From a bacterium (lineage in GTDB: Bacteria > Electryoneota > RPQS01): 64,000 bases of DNA. The position numbers and the translations under genes are program-made. This document shows positions 41,023-50,511 of this stretch, in pieces. Every line of letters starts with the position of its first letter. The stretch's first letter is position 1. Below the pieces are notes generated by a model. That model made no database searches and was not told where the DNA came from. It worked only from the letters and a program-made list of their open reading frames with translations. The stretch covers positions 1 to 64,000 of the forward strand of contig JABWCQ010000006.1 of assembly GCA_013360195.1 (NCBI GenBank), in the 5' to 3' direction.

Positions 41023-44000
41023 ATGAAATCGCTTAAAGTATGGTTAATTCTCTGCATAATGACGAGTGCTTTTGCGCAGGAAGAGTTTCTGAATTTTCCA
41101 ATTAGTTATGATCGGACGGACGTCTCCGTGGGAATTCTCAGAGAACGCGGACCGGTTATTGCCAATGTGGACAGCGATCCGCAGCTCGAGATCATAGTGT
41201 TATCCGACATTTCACCTGCGGATGGGCGGAGCAATCAAATCTTGGTCTATGACCCTCTAAATCCAGCAACACCGGAATATACATTTGATATGCCAACCGA
41301 CCTTGACAACGATACCCTGAGATTCAGTCATTCGCCGGCCGTGCTTGACGGTGACGGCGATGGGATTATGGAAATTGCCGTTGGCGCGTGGAAAGTGACG
41401 CAGTATACTTCGGGTAATCCGGTGGAACAGTTGAGATGCCCTTATAGAAATTTTACATGCGGGCATCCGGGTCTGGTAAACCCTCCCACGATTTGTTCGC
41501 ATGTGATATCAAAAGTGTTACTATACGAGATCGGAAATCCCACACCAACCAGACTGGATTTCACAAGTGAGGCAAAATTCGCCCAACCTGCGGTTGCCGA
41601 TGTTACAGGTGATGGATTGGATGATATTGTGTTTATAGGCCGCCAGCAGGAAGGTTGGATAGACTATTTTGTTACAGGCGGTACATCGTGGAGCAATGCA
41701 ATCGTTGTGTTTACCTACAACGTCCAGAGCCAAGCTTGGACCAATACATTCTTCAGTTTTGGCTTCTGCCATCGGAGTACCGATTGGGGTCTGCCTACAA
41801 TAAATGAATCGACCGTTGCATTAGGCGACATTCGTGAGCACGACGGAGTTTCGGACATTGTTGCGTTACTCCCTGATGCATCGCCTAATGGTTTTGCGAA
41901 ACTGGTTATTGTTGAGTATTACAACGGGCAAAGAATCCACAATGTGGTTTTGACGGACAAATATATCATGGAGTCTACCATTCCGGGCGGAATTCTGGGT
42001 TACCCCGGGCCAATTCTCGGAGATATCATTGGCGACGGCTCGCTGGACGCGGCTTTCATAATTCTGGACGATCCGGCTGACATGAGTTCGCAGCAAGTGG
42101 CTATTTTTGACGGATCCACAAACGATGTTCAATATATTGATCTACCCGAGGGCTTCATCTTCAGCCAGCGTGACATAATGGCCATAGCCGACGGCCCCAC
42201 GGAATCGGATCACCTTGACATCTATATTCCCACACGGAATGATACGATTCTGCGCATGCAGTGGTTGCGATGGGATCAGAATCAGTTTGTGTTTGTACAG
42301 GCCAATGATCCTTTTCGCGGTTGGCCAAAGACTTTTAATGCGACAGAGGCTGTGCTGGGCGTTGGCTACGCTCCGGCAATTTTCTCAACAAGTACGAACG
42401 GCGCTCTTGACTTTGTGACTCGGGTCGGGGCTGGTGCGAATAGCAATATTCAGGTTTTGAAACTAAACGATGCGGAAGGAAATGACCTTAGCATTCAGAT
42501 ACCGAGCGGAGCAGGCAGTATTTATCTTGGGGCTGCTACATGGACAGATTTAAATCAAGACGGTCATCCGGAGTTGATTGCAACTGCCGACGCAGATTAC
42601 ACTTCGGGCATAATTCACGCATTCACGTATGAAGACGCAACATATGATTCGCGGCGGGACCAATGGAATGGACTTCTTAACGGAAGCAAGCACTCCGGAC
42701 TGTACGCCAATTCAGCCAGCGGGGAGCAGATTGCCGACACCGCGCGCTGGAGCGGACGAGTGATCGTGCGTGATGACTTTAGTGTGCCTTATCGTTCAAC
42801 CTTGACGCTCGATCCAGGAACGTTGGTGTTGGTTGAGTCTGATGCATCATTTACAGTATATGGAACCATTATCGCCAACGGGACCACTGCTCAGCCGGTG
42901 ACGTTTGCGGCGAAAACGCCGGGTGAAACTTGGCCCGGACTCAAGATTGAAACGGCTAACGCGAACTTGAAGCATGTGAATATCCGCGACACTTGGGAAT
43001 ACGGACTCTTCGTTGACGGCTCAGATTCACTGTGTTCGCTTGATCACGTGGATATTGACTGCTCGACGCTTGATCTCGGCGCGGCGGGCCTTCTGATTTG
43101 GAATCAGAATAGCTTCAGCCAGTATGTCAAAAATACGCGCGTTCACTCGGCCAATCCTGATATGCAGAATGCCGGCATGTATCTCTACAACTGCAAAGTT
43201 GACTTCGACAGCGTGACGATCGAAGATTGTGACTGGGTGAACTCCTATATCAAGAAGGTGACTGGCAGTTTCAGAGCGTGCACGTTCCGCGACCGTACGG
43301 AGAATTACGCCGTCTTCTTCAATACCATTCCGAACACACCGAACTTCCGCTGCTGCGAATTCACAAACCTCGCGCCATTGAACGGCAACTATCCGACCAC
43401 AATATACTGCGTGACGGGAACGATGCCGACGTTCGGGGCGGAAGGGTTTACCGGAGGAAACGGAGTTAGCAACGTGATTACGGACAGCAGCGCGTATCTC
43501 TTGACCATGACGGGCTCGATTAACTTGCCTGTCGTGGATTCCTACAGCCCGTATCAAATCGAAACCAATGGCGGGAAGAACGACTGGATTCAGAACATGC
43601 AGGCGGGAAGATTCTTCTTGCGGAATAACCCCGGCGCGACGACGTATCCCTGCACCGAGCAGTATTGGAGTCCTCCGGTCTCCAACAACTTGTTCACGCC
43701 AACAACAGCAACGCTATGGGATTTCGATCCGTGGCAGAATACGGCATGGGAAGTGTGCGGTGGCGCCGGCGGAGGAGTAGGCGGAGACTCTTATCATGAC
43801 GGCCCGTTGGCGCGGGGAGAAGACGACAGGCTGGATGACAATGAGTTCGACTCCGTATTGCTGGACGCCTTGGCCTTTGAAGAAGCCGAGGACTACGCGG
43901 CCGCGCAGGAGCTGTTCCGCTACGTCGCCGGGAACACGAGTGAATCTTCGCAACGCTGGTTTGCTCTGACACATGTGGTGGTGTGCGAGTCGTTTACTCT

Positions 44001-44661
44001 TGGCGGCGCGGCGTGGTTCGGCGAATTGCTGGATGACATGATCGAACTGGAAGACTCATATGAAAGCCGTGTGCTGGGTGAACGCTTGCGCACGAGCTTG
44101 TATCAAAACCGCAACGAATACGACGACGCGATTATGACATGTGCCGCGCTTCTGTCAAGCGGCTTGACGTACGAAGACTCAATCTATGTGGCGATGGATT
44201 TGGTCGGGCTGCAGCTTGGCGCGGGAGAAGGCGGCGGTTCGCTCGACGGGATGTCCGCAACAGAGTTAATTCCGACGGCACTGCGAGCAAGCGATGACAG
44301 TGAAGCATTGCGGATTGAACGCGATCTCTTTGCGCAACTGAATCCGGCGGTTGATGAATCGCGTGAGACCTCGAGTGTGCCTACCGAGTTTTCGCTTGCG
44401 CAGAATTATCCGAATCCCTTCAATCCGACAACACAGATCGAGTATGACTTGCCGGAGGCTGTTCGCGTGACGCTGAAGGTGTTTAACACGCTGGGTCAGG
44501 AAGTCGCCGTCGTACACGACGCGTTGATGCCTGCTGGACATCATGTAACCACATGGGACGGCAAGTCAAGCGCCGGAGCAGACGTCGCAACCGGGCTGTA
44601 CATCTACCAACTGAAGGCAGGTTCGTTCCAGGATGCGAAGAAAATGATGTTGTTGAGATAG
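41023..44661 (+). CDS. Large FG-GAP/beta-helix protein with type IX sorting domain, 1212 aa
   Basis: Signal peptide MKSLKVWLILCIMTSAFA. Residues ~30-530 have FG-GAP-like blades (LDGDGDGIMEIAVGAW, VTGDGLDDIVFIG, GDIIGDGSLDAAFI, NQDGHPELIA). ~560-880 is a right-handed beta-helix closely related to that of the 994-aa protein (VDFDSVTIEDCDWVNSYI). ~900-1100 is helical. The last ~90 residues are a Por sorting domain (LAQNYPNPFNP ... LGQEVAVV ... GLYIYQLK ... KKMMLLR). It is the last gene of the island before the right repeat. Codon use turns GC-richer in its second half, unlike the array before it. Confidence 0.9.
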   Translation: MKSLKVWLILCIMTSAFAQEEFLNFPISYDRTDVSVGILRERGPVIANVDSDPQLEIIVLSDISPADGRSNQILVYDPLNPATPEYTFDMPTDLDNDTLRFSHSPAVLDGDGDGIMEIAVGAWKVTQYTSGNPVEQLRCPYRNFTCGHPGLVNPPTICSHVISKVLLYEIGNPTPTRLDFTSEAKFAQPAVADVTGDGLDDIVFIGRQQEGWIDYFVTGGTSWSNAIVVFTYNVQSQAWTNTFFSFGFCHRSTDWGLPTINESTVALGDIREHDGVSDIVALLPDASPNGFAKLVIVEYYNGQRIHNVVLTDKYIMESTIPGGILGYPGPILGDIIGDGSLDAAFIILDDPADMSSQQVAIFDGSTNDVQYIDLPEGFIFSQRDIMAIADGPTESDHLDIYIPTRNDTILRMQWLRWDQNQFVFVQANDPFRGWPKTFNATEAVLGVGYAPAIFSTSTNGALDFVTRVGAGANSNIQVLKLNDAEGNDLSIQIPSGAGSIYLGAATWTDLNQDGHPELIATADADYTSGIIHAFTYEDATYDSRRDQWNGLLNGSKHSGLYANSASGEQIADTARWSGRVIVRDDFSVPYRSTLTLDPGTLVLVESDASFTVYGTIIANGTTAQPVTFAAKTPGETWPGLKIETANANLKHVNIRDTWEYGLFVDGSDSLCSLDHVDIDCSTLDLGAAGLLIWNQNSFSQYVKNTRVHSANPDMQNAGMYLYNCKVDFDSVTIEDCDWVNSYIKKVTGSFRACTFRDRTENYAVFFNTIPNTPNFRCCEFTNLAPLNGNYPTTIYCVTGTMPTFGAEGFTGGNGVSNVITDSSAYLLTMTGSINLPVVDSYSPYQIETNGGKNDWIQNMQAGRFFLRNNPGATTYPCTEQYWSPPVSNNLFTPTTATLWDFDPWQNTAWEVCGGAGGGVGGDSYHDGPLARGEDDRLDDNEFDSVLLDALAFEEAEDYAAAQELFRYVAGNTSESSQRWFALTHVVVCESFTLGGAAWFGELLDDMIELEDSYESRVLGERLRTSLYQNRNEYDDAIMTCAALLSSGLTYEDSIYVAMDLVGLQLGAGEGGGSLDGMSATELIPTALRASDDSEALRIERDLFAQLNPAVDESRETSSVPTEFSLAQNYPNPFNPTTQIEYDLPEAVRVTLKVFNTLGQEVAVVHDALMPAGHHVTTWDGKSSAGADVATGLYIYQLKAGSFQDAKKMMLLR

Positions 44662-44965
44662 TTTATGCTTAAAGCTCTTGTTGGTACGCGTCGGCATACG
44701 CACCTTTCAGGTTACGAGGAACTACTGCCGGATAGTGCAAGCTACATAAATGCATCAGCAGAGTTAGCGTCTGTGGCGTGGCGCAATTAATGTTTGGTTG
44801 TCCGAAGTTACTCCTTGACGCTGTTCGGTGTCGTCCCGTTCAATCGTGAAATTCCGAATCAAATCGCTTGATTCACTCCGAATTTCTACTACTTCTCCGC
44901 ACGCTCTCGCTCCGACAAAACGCCTAAAGTCGTCTCGTCAACGTTTTGAAGCGCTTGTAAATAAG
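44662..44965. other. Right end of the island
   Basis: No gene seen. The last bases (GTAAATAAGGAGTTTTGAG) precede the tRNA fragment; the same GAGTTTTGAG precedes the left copy, so this is arm sequence of the element. Confidence 0.5.
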
Positions 44966-45081
44966 GAGTTTTGAGACCGTTGGAAGGCGTGCATACGGGA
45001 AACCGTATCGGGGGTTCGAATCCCCCTCTCTCCGCAGATGACTTAGCCCTTGACATTAAGATGTCAGGGGCTTTGTCTTTT
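44966..45081 (+). repeat. Right attachment repeat: 3' fragment of tRNA-Ser
   Basis: Matches 30-145, identical over 44977-45058. Again only the tRNA-Ser 3' half from the anticodon loop on, with its terminator (45045-45081). It marks the border between the island and the chromosomal genes to the right. Confidence 0.9.
45045..45081 (+). terminator. Terminator after the right tRNA-Ser fragment
   Basis: AGCCC-T-TGACAT / ATGTCA-G-GGGCT followed by TTTGTCTTTT. Confidence 0.75.
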
Positions 45082-45428
45082 GGATGTTCACACGGCCTGA
45101 GATAACCCATTCGAGCAGGTTGATTCTGAACTGCGATATCTCTCTTGGGATATCTCGTGTTCTCTTGTCCAGAACAGGGCGGTTACTTTGGGCTGCAACC
45201 GGACGAGATCCGGCTGACTTTGTCTGAGGGGATTTGGTCGCTCACGGGCAATCTGATTCCCTGGCGCTCGGACTGCCGATACGCCCAAAGAAGCTTGACA
45301 GAGAATCGTAATATTGTTATTTTCAAAGGTATTAGCGCTCGCCCAGCTGCACAGCCGGGCGAGTAGCGAGCAACTTTGAACCTTCGGGTTCAACTCAGTC
45401 CAAACTACCCTCCTCAAGAGACACCCTC
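45082..45428. other. Leader region of the peptide transporter gene
   Basis: No gene. Two hairpins lie close to the start: GCTCGCCC...GGGCGAGT (~45336-45363) and TTGAACC-TTC-GGGTTCAA (~45375-45391). They may be mRNA structure; no known riboswitch was recognised. Confidence 0.4.
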
Positions 45429-47204
45429 ATGAATCCTTCTTCTCCTGCCATCGGCGCACGTAAACCGCGCTCCAAGCTCCCACAAAGTTTCTGGGTAGCA
45501 AACACGATGGAAATCTTTGAGCGGCTGGCCTGGTATGGCTTCTTTGCCGTTTCAACGCTTTATATCACCGGGTCAAAAGCGGAGGGCGCGCTTGGCTTTA
45601 GCTCCGAGCAGCGCGGTATGCTGCAAGGTATTGTCCCGTTTATTTTGTATCTCTTGCCGGTTGTATTCGGAGCTCTGGGCGATAGGTTCGGATACAAGAA
45701 GACCTTTATTGCCGCCTACACACTGCTGGTTCCGGCTTATTACCTCCTTGGGCAGTTTCACTCGTTCGGAACGTTCTTTATGGCGTTTCTGTTTGTTGCG
45801 GTTGGAGCGGCGATTTTCAAGCCTGTTGTTGTCGGTACGGTAGCGAGAACGACGGACGAGACGAACTCCTCTATGGGGTTCGGCATCTTTTATATGATGG
45901 TCAACATCGGCGGGTTCATCGGGCCGATTGTTGCCGGAATTGTCCGGGTACGCTATGGTTGGGATTGGGTGTTCATTGCATCCTCATTCTGGATTGCCTG
46001 CAACTTCATTTGGCTGCTCCTGTTCTATAAGGAACCGACGACCGAAGCGACAAGCGGTCAGAAGCGTAGTATAAAACAAGTATTGGCAGGTATTGTTGAG
46101 GTCCTTGGCAACGGTAGATTCTTCCTGCTGATATTTGTGCTTCTGACTTTGCTTGCAGTTTCGGGACGATATATTAGCTGGAATCAGATGCTGCTCATCA
46201 GCGCAATTTGGGTCGGGTTGAACATATTGCTTGACATTCCCCTGCGCGCGCGCGCAAAGACAGCTACAGTCGGTTCGTGGTTGTTGCAGCCACTTAAACT
46301 TGGCAATTGGAAGTTTGCGCTTTACTTGCTGATTCTGTCAGGTTTCTGGACATCGTTCAATCAGATCTTTCTGACGATGCCGGAATACATTCGTGACTTC
46401 GTTGACACGAGTGATATGGTGAAAACGGCGAGAAATTGGGTCGGAGAGGATTTCGCACGGGAGTTTGCCGCAGTGAACGAAGACTTGCTTGCAAGTGAAA
46501 TAGGAATATTTGCGGCAGATCACGCCGGTTCCGCCGGAACTATTGTACTTTCCGACAGTCTCGTCAAGAAGTTTCGGAGAACCCTGTTTGACTTCAAGGT
46601 GAGAGTGCCGGAGAGCGACATTCGGAGTTCACTTGCCTCACTGGCGATGACGAAAACGCCTGACGGCAAAGTGAGCGCTGACAGTACCGCAATGAAGACA
46701 TTGGCGCACACGTGGGCGGAAAGGTACCGCCAGGTGAATCCTGAGTACATCATAAATATTGACGCCGGCGCCATTGTCGTATTCCAAGTGCTTGTATCAT
46801 TCCTGATAGGATTCTTCCCGCCGCTTTCTGTCATGGTAGTGGGCATCATCGTGTCGGCGGTTGGAATTGGCATGAGTGCGTGGCTATCCACCGGATGGCT
46901 GGTCACCTTGGCGATTACGATCTTTGCATTTGGCGAAATGATTGCTTCACCCAAAAGTCAGGAGTATGTCGGCCGCATTGCTCCTCAGCAAAAGGTCGCG
47001 ATGTACATGGGTTTCTACTTCTGGACAATCGCATTAGGAAACATCTTTGGCGGAAGATTGTCAGGAGAATTGTACGGTTCGCTTGCACGCGATCAAGGAA
47101 GGCCTGACCTTATGTGGATGATATTCGGCGGACTTGCCCTGCTGACTGCGCTGATACTTGTGCTTTATGACAAGCTGATTCTCAAGAAGGGGAATCCAGA
47201 ATAA
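45429..47204 (+). CDS. POT/PTR2-family proton-dependent peptide transporter
   Basis: A 591-aa inner-membrane MFS protein. The first helix carries the POT signature ExxERxxxY (MEIFERLAWYGFFA, residues ~27-40), needed for proton coupling. At least twelve hydrophobic helices are visible. The MFS loop motif 'GDRFGYKK' (~83) follows helix 2. A ~105-residue hydrophilic insertion (about 315-425) sits between helices in the second half; 'NPEYIINIDAGAIVVFQ' then starts the next helix. It would import di- or tripeptides. It is the first gene to the right of the island and ends at a strong shared terminator. Confidence 0.9.
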   Translation: MNPSSPAIGARKPRSKLPQSFWVANTMEIFERLAWYGFFAVSTLYITGSKAEGALGFSSEQRGMLQGIVPFILYLLPVVFGALGDRFGYKKTFIAAYTLLVPAYYLLGQFHSFGTFFMAFLFVAVGAAIFKPVVVGTVARTTDETNSSMGFGIFYMMVNIGGFIGPIVAGIVRVRYGWDWVFIASSFWIACNFIWLLLFYKEPTTEATSGQKRSIKQVLAGIVEVLGNGRFFLLIFVLLTLLAVSGRYISWNQMLLISAIWVGLNILLDIPLRARAKTATVGSWLLQPLKLGNWKFALYLLILSGFWTSFNQIFLTMPEYIRDFVDTSDMVKTARNWVGEDFAREFAAVNEDLLASEIGIFAADHAGSAGTIVLSDSLVKKFRRTLFDFKVRVPESDIRSSLASLAMTKTPDGKVSADSTAMKTLAHTWAERYRQVNPEYIINIDAGAIVVFQVLVSFLIGFFPPLSVMVVGIIVSAVGIGMSAWLSTGWLVTLAITIFAFGEMIASPKSQEYVGRIAPQQKVAMYMGFYFWTIALGNIFGGRLSGELYGSLARDQGRPDLMWMIFGGLALLTALILVLYDKLILKKGNPE

Positions 47205-47222
47205 GCGGTAAGAATTCCAAAG

Positions 47223-47250
47223 AAAAGCCCGGGCAAAAACCCGGGCTTTT
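47223..47250. terminator. Bidirectional terminator between convergent genes
   Basis: AAAAGCCCGGG-CAAAAA-CCCGGGCTTTT, a perfect 11-bp stem usable from both strands; it serves the transporter gene and the cytochrome operon. Confidence 0.9.
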
Positions 47251-47271
47251 GTCGTTTACGCTGGTACAATT

Positions 47272-48495
47272 CTATTTGTCACGATGACAGCGAATGCAAA
47301 GGTCGCGGTCGCCGGATGCGATCATCAGAGGCGCGGCAGTCCAAGCATGCAAGTCGTGGCAGCTCGTGCAGCCAAGTTGTCCGCCTCGTACGGGATCAAC
47401 CAGTTCACCGCCAATCGGGTGTGCGCTGCGGTGCTCGTGCTGGTGGCACTCGACGCATAAATCCATATTCGGTTTGGTTAAGTAACCTTCATTGGCATTA
47501 CCGTGCGCATCATGACACTTTGAACAGGCGTAGCGGTCGTGAGGATTGTTGCCCACGGTTTCAATCCCTTTGGAAGGATCGTGGCACTTGGTGCACAGGT
47601 TCTTGGGCTCCGAACTTAACAAGTTCTTCTGGTCGGCGGCATGAGGGTTGTGGCACATTTCGCACGAGTTGCTCTCAGTTGCTCCGTGCGGCATGTACTG
47701 AGCGAAGTGCTTCGCTTCCTCGTCATGACAATCACTGCAAACAGACTGAACAGTTCCCTTCAACGGATAAGTTCCTTCAGCCAACGGCTTCGCATGGCAT
47801 GCGGCGCAGTCATTGTCAGCAAAAGGCTGGTGTTTGTTGCTCATCACCAGAGATGGCGAGTCGCTTGCATGCGGATCATGACAAGCTGTACAGCGTTTGC
47901 CAACAGGGTCAAACCCGACATGGCGCTCGCGCAGCTTAACTTGATTTCCATGGCAAGTTTGACAGAGTGCAGTAACATCCTTTGTGAGAAGGCCTGCCAT
48001 GTCACTTCCATGTACGTCATGACACTTATAACACTGCCCGACTTTCATTGGCGCGTGAACTGTCGGCTTTGCCATCCAATCACGAACCTCCGCGTGGCAC
48101 GTAGCGCAGAGGTCCTTTACGCTTGAATTCAGCAAATGTGCCTTGTCGGAGGCATGGGGCTCGTGACATTTCGTACACTGTCCGGCAGCAACAGGCTCAT
48201 GGGGATGCGACCTTAACCGCCAGTCCTCGGTTTCCGAGTGACAGCTTGCACACATGCCCGCTTCATCGTCAATGAGTAATTTGGCGTGCCGTGACGCGTG
48301 CGGAGCGTGACAGCCGCTGCATTCGCCGGATTCAAGCGGCGCGTGCACAAACTCTTTACCTAATTCGACGGAAAGGTCATCGTGACATTCAAGGCAGACC
48401 TTGCGTTGGTCAACCTTTGGAAGGTCTTGAGCGGTCGCCAATGCCGAAGTCAGCAGTAATGCGGCAAGACTCCATATGAAGGTGATGTGTTTCAT
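47272..48495 (-). CDS. 16-haem c-type cytochrome (doubled CXXCH type)
   Basis: A 407-aa exported protein with signal peptide (FIWSLAALLLTSALATA) and 16 CXXCH motifs, spaced in pairs about 10-30 residues apart with intervening His residues ('CTKCHEPHASDKAHLL', 'CHDVHGSD') that can be second axial ligands. This is the doubled-CXXCH family. Its start overlaps the stop of the 26-haem gene by four bases. Last gene of the six-gene operon. It probably moves electrons across the periplasm or outer membrane. Confidence 0.93.
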   Translation of the reverse strand: MKHITFIWSLAALLLTSALATAQDLPKVDQRKVCLECHDDLSVELGKEFVHAPLESGECSGCHAPHASRHAKLLIDDEAGMCASCHSETEDWRLRSHPHEPVAAGQCTKCHEPHASDKAHLLNSSVKDLCATCHAEVRDWMAKPTVHAPMKVGQCYKCHDVHGSDMAGLLTKDVTALCQTCHGNQVKLRERHVGFDPVGKRCTACHDPHASDSPSLVMSNKHQPFADNDCAACHAKPLAEGTYPLKGTVQSVCSDCHDEEAKHFAQYMPHGATESNSCEMCHNPHAADQKNLLSSEPKNLCTKCHDPSKGIETVGNNPHDRYACSKCHDAHGNANEGYLTKPNMDLCVECHQHEHRSAHPIGGELVDPVRGGQLGCTSCHDLHAWTAAPLMIASGDRDLCIRCHRDK

Positions 48496-50474
48496 CTGTT
48501 ACCTCCTTCGGGGTTGGCAACATGACATGATGCGCAGTCACCTGATTCAAACGGAGCGTGTTGAGTATTCATCAGCATGTGGTTCATATCAGAGCCGTGC
48601 GCGTCATGGCACATGGAGCAATTAATAGCCTCGCCATCCTGCCCTAAGTGTGTCGCGCTGAATTCAGGAGTCGACGTATCGTGACAGTCGATGCAAAGTC
48701 CGGGGAGAGCCGTCGTCAATAAGGATTTGTTCATACTGGTGTGAGCATTGTGACAGTTCAAACACTCGCCGGCGGTTACCGGAGGATGCGCATGCGTGGA
48801 CTTGGCCGCGGTTTCAATTTCAGCATGGCATGAGATGCATAGCTGCGCAGCCCTCGCAAGCAGCAAGTGTTTGTTTCCGCTCTGATGGGGGTCGTGACAC
48901 GCAGTGCAACGTCCATCTGCGACAGGTTGGTGCACAGAGACTGCAGACCTGATTTCGTCGGTTATGTCGGAGTGACACTCTCCGCATGTGGAAGCAACGG
49001 AAACTGACAGCAAACCTTGATGATCCGCGGCATGTGACGCATGGCAATCAAGACAGACTCCGTCAATGAACGGTGTATGCGCAGTGTTTGAAGGAAGTAT
49101 CTGCATGATTGCCGAATGACAAGTTGCACATAGCGAATTATCGGTTGCTGTCAAAAGATGCTCATTTGAACCGCCATGCACGGCGTGACAGGAGCCGCAT
49201 TCCCCACGCAGAAACGGAGTATGAACATCCAGTTTGGCAAACTGCGATTTCAGGTCACTGTGGCAGTCAAGGCAAAGAGTTCCCTGTGTCTGCTTAAGCA
49301 ATGCCTCCGAATTTGTGCCGTGCGGCTCGTGGCAGCTCCAGCAATCGTTTGTCTTGATGACGCCATGGGACACCGGCTCCTGCATTGCTTGAGCGATTTG
49401 GTCATGACATTGCAGACACTGATCCTTTGAATCCGCTTTCAAGAGTTTGTGGTCCTGATCGCCGTGACCTTCATGACAGGTGGTGCAAGCTTCCTTCGCA
49501 GGATTGTGACCATGTGCGAGCTTCGTCTTTTCAAGTTCAGTGGAGTGACAGTTCCCGCATGTTGTCGCATCATCCGCCTTCAGTAGAGCAGGACGAGCAG
49601 TGGCGTGAGGGTTGTGGCACTCAGTGCAGTTCTCACTTTGTACAGGTGCATGAGTTTTGTCACCGTGCTTTTCGACCGGATCGTGGCAACCGGTGCATAC
49701 ACTTCTCTCGTCGTCCACCAACGCGAATGGAGCTTCTGAATCAGGCTCTGCATGGCAATCACTGCAGGACGGTCCATCGAGTGCGGCATGCACTGTCGCC
49801 GGCAAAAGTGACTCGTTCTCCGAGGAATGAGGCTCGTGGCAAGCGGAGCAATCCTTTTGCCCAACAGGATAACCAGCGTGCTGGCTTGCGAATGATGGAT
49901 CGTCTTTGCCGTGGCAGCTTACGCAAAGCGCGGGTAGTTCCTGTTTGAGCAGACCGGAGTGATCGCTGCCGTGCATGTCATGACATGATGTGCATCCCTG
50001 CTCAAGAGGTTTGTGCTTATGTGCTGCCTCAAATTCCTTGCTTTCGTGGCAACTGAAACACATGGCAGGCAGTTCGGCCTTCAACAGATGTTTTGACACT
50101 CCACGATGTGGATCGTGACAGTCCGTGCATTTCCCTGCACGTGCCGGCTCATGCACAAACTTCGATTGGAGATGCAGGGAGTCCGCGGCGTGGCACATCA
50201 GGCACAGATCAGTTCCAGTCTCCTTGAGTCGCAATGCGCCAACTTTACCGTGAGGCAGATGGCAGGAGTTGCACTCTCCTTTTTCAGCCGGCTCGTGCGC
50301 GAACTTGCCGCGATAATCCTTTGCATCGTGGCACTCAAGGCAGTTCTGCTGTTTGCTGAAGCGTGAACCGCGCTTCACTTGAGCAAGAGCTCCGGAGTGG
50401 TTCTCCAGCAACGCAAACACGACGGCCGTCATGAACGCATATAATAACAAGTGTCGTATCAGACGGGAGTTCAT
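48492..50474 (-). CDS. 26-haem c-type cytochrome
   Basis: A 660-aa protein from ATG 50474 (GGGGAGA upstream; the frame is open further 5' without a signal sequence). Signal peptide HLLLYAFMTAVVFALL. I count 26 CXXCH motifs from 'NCLECH' to 'CASCH', in the repeated form C-x2-CH-x3-H-G/A with 'LL' and 'LCxxCH', so a long multihaem wire is likely. It precedes and overlaps the 16-haem gene, and follows a PPIase and an outer-membrane barrel in the same operon. It is probably periplasmic or at the outer surface through the barrel. Confidence 0.93.
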   Translation of the reverse strand: MNSRLIRHLLLYAFMTAVVFALLENHSGALAQVKRGSRFSKQQNCLECHDAKDYRGKFAHEPAEKGECNSCHLPHGKVGALRLKETGTDLCLMCHAADSLHLQSKFVHEPARAGKCTDCHDPHRGVSKHLLKAELPAMCFSCHESKEFEAAHKHKPLEQGCTSCHDMHGSDHSGLLKQELPALCVSCHGKDDPSFASQHAGYPVGQKDCSACHEPHSSENESLLPATVHAALDGPSCSDCHAEPDSEAPFALVDDERSVCTGCHDPVEKHGDKTHAPVQSENCTECHNPHATARPALLKADDATTCGNCHSTELEKTKLAHGHNPAKEACTTCHEGHGDQDHKLLKADSKDQCLQCHDQIAQAMQEPVSHGVIKTNDCWSCHEPHGTNSEALLKQTQGTLCLDCHSDLKSQFAKLDVHTPFLRGECGSCHAVHGGSNEHLLTATDNSLCATCHSAIMQILPSNTAHTPFIDGVCLDCHASHAADHQGLLSVSVASTCGECHSDITDEIRSAVSVHQPVADGRCTACHDPHQSGNKHLLLARAAQLCISCHAEIETAAKSTHAHPPVTAGECLNCHNAHTSMNKSLLTTALPGLCIDCHDTSTPEFSATHLGQDGEAINCSMCHDAHGSDMNHMLMNTQHAPFESGDCASCHVANPEGGNR

Positions 50475-50511
50475 AGACTCATTCTCCCCAATTCTTCGGA
50501 TACAGTTCATA

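Noticed and set aside
47641-49948. Plus-strand frames opposite the cytochrome genes
   Set aside because: They are mirror frames of the CXXCH repeats.
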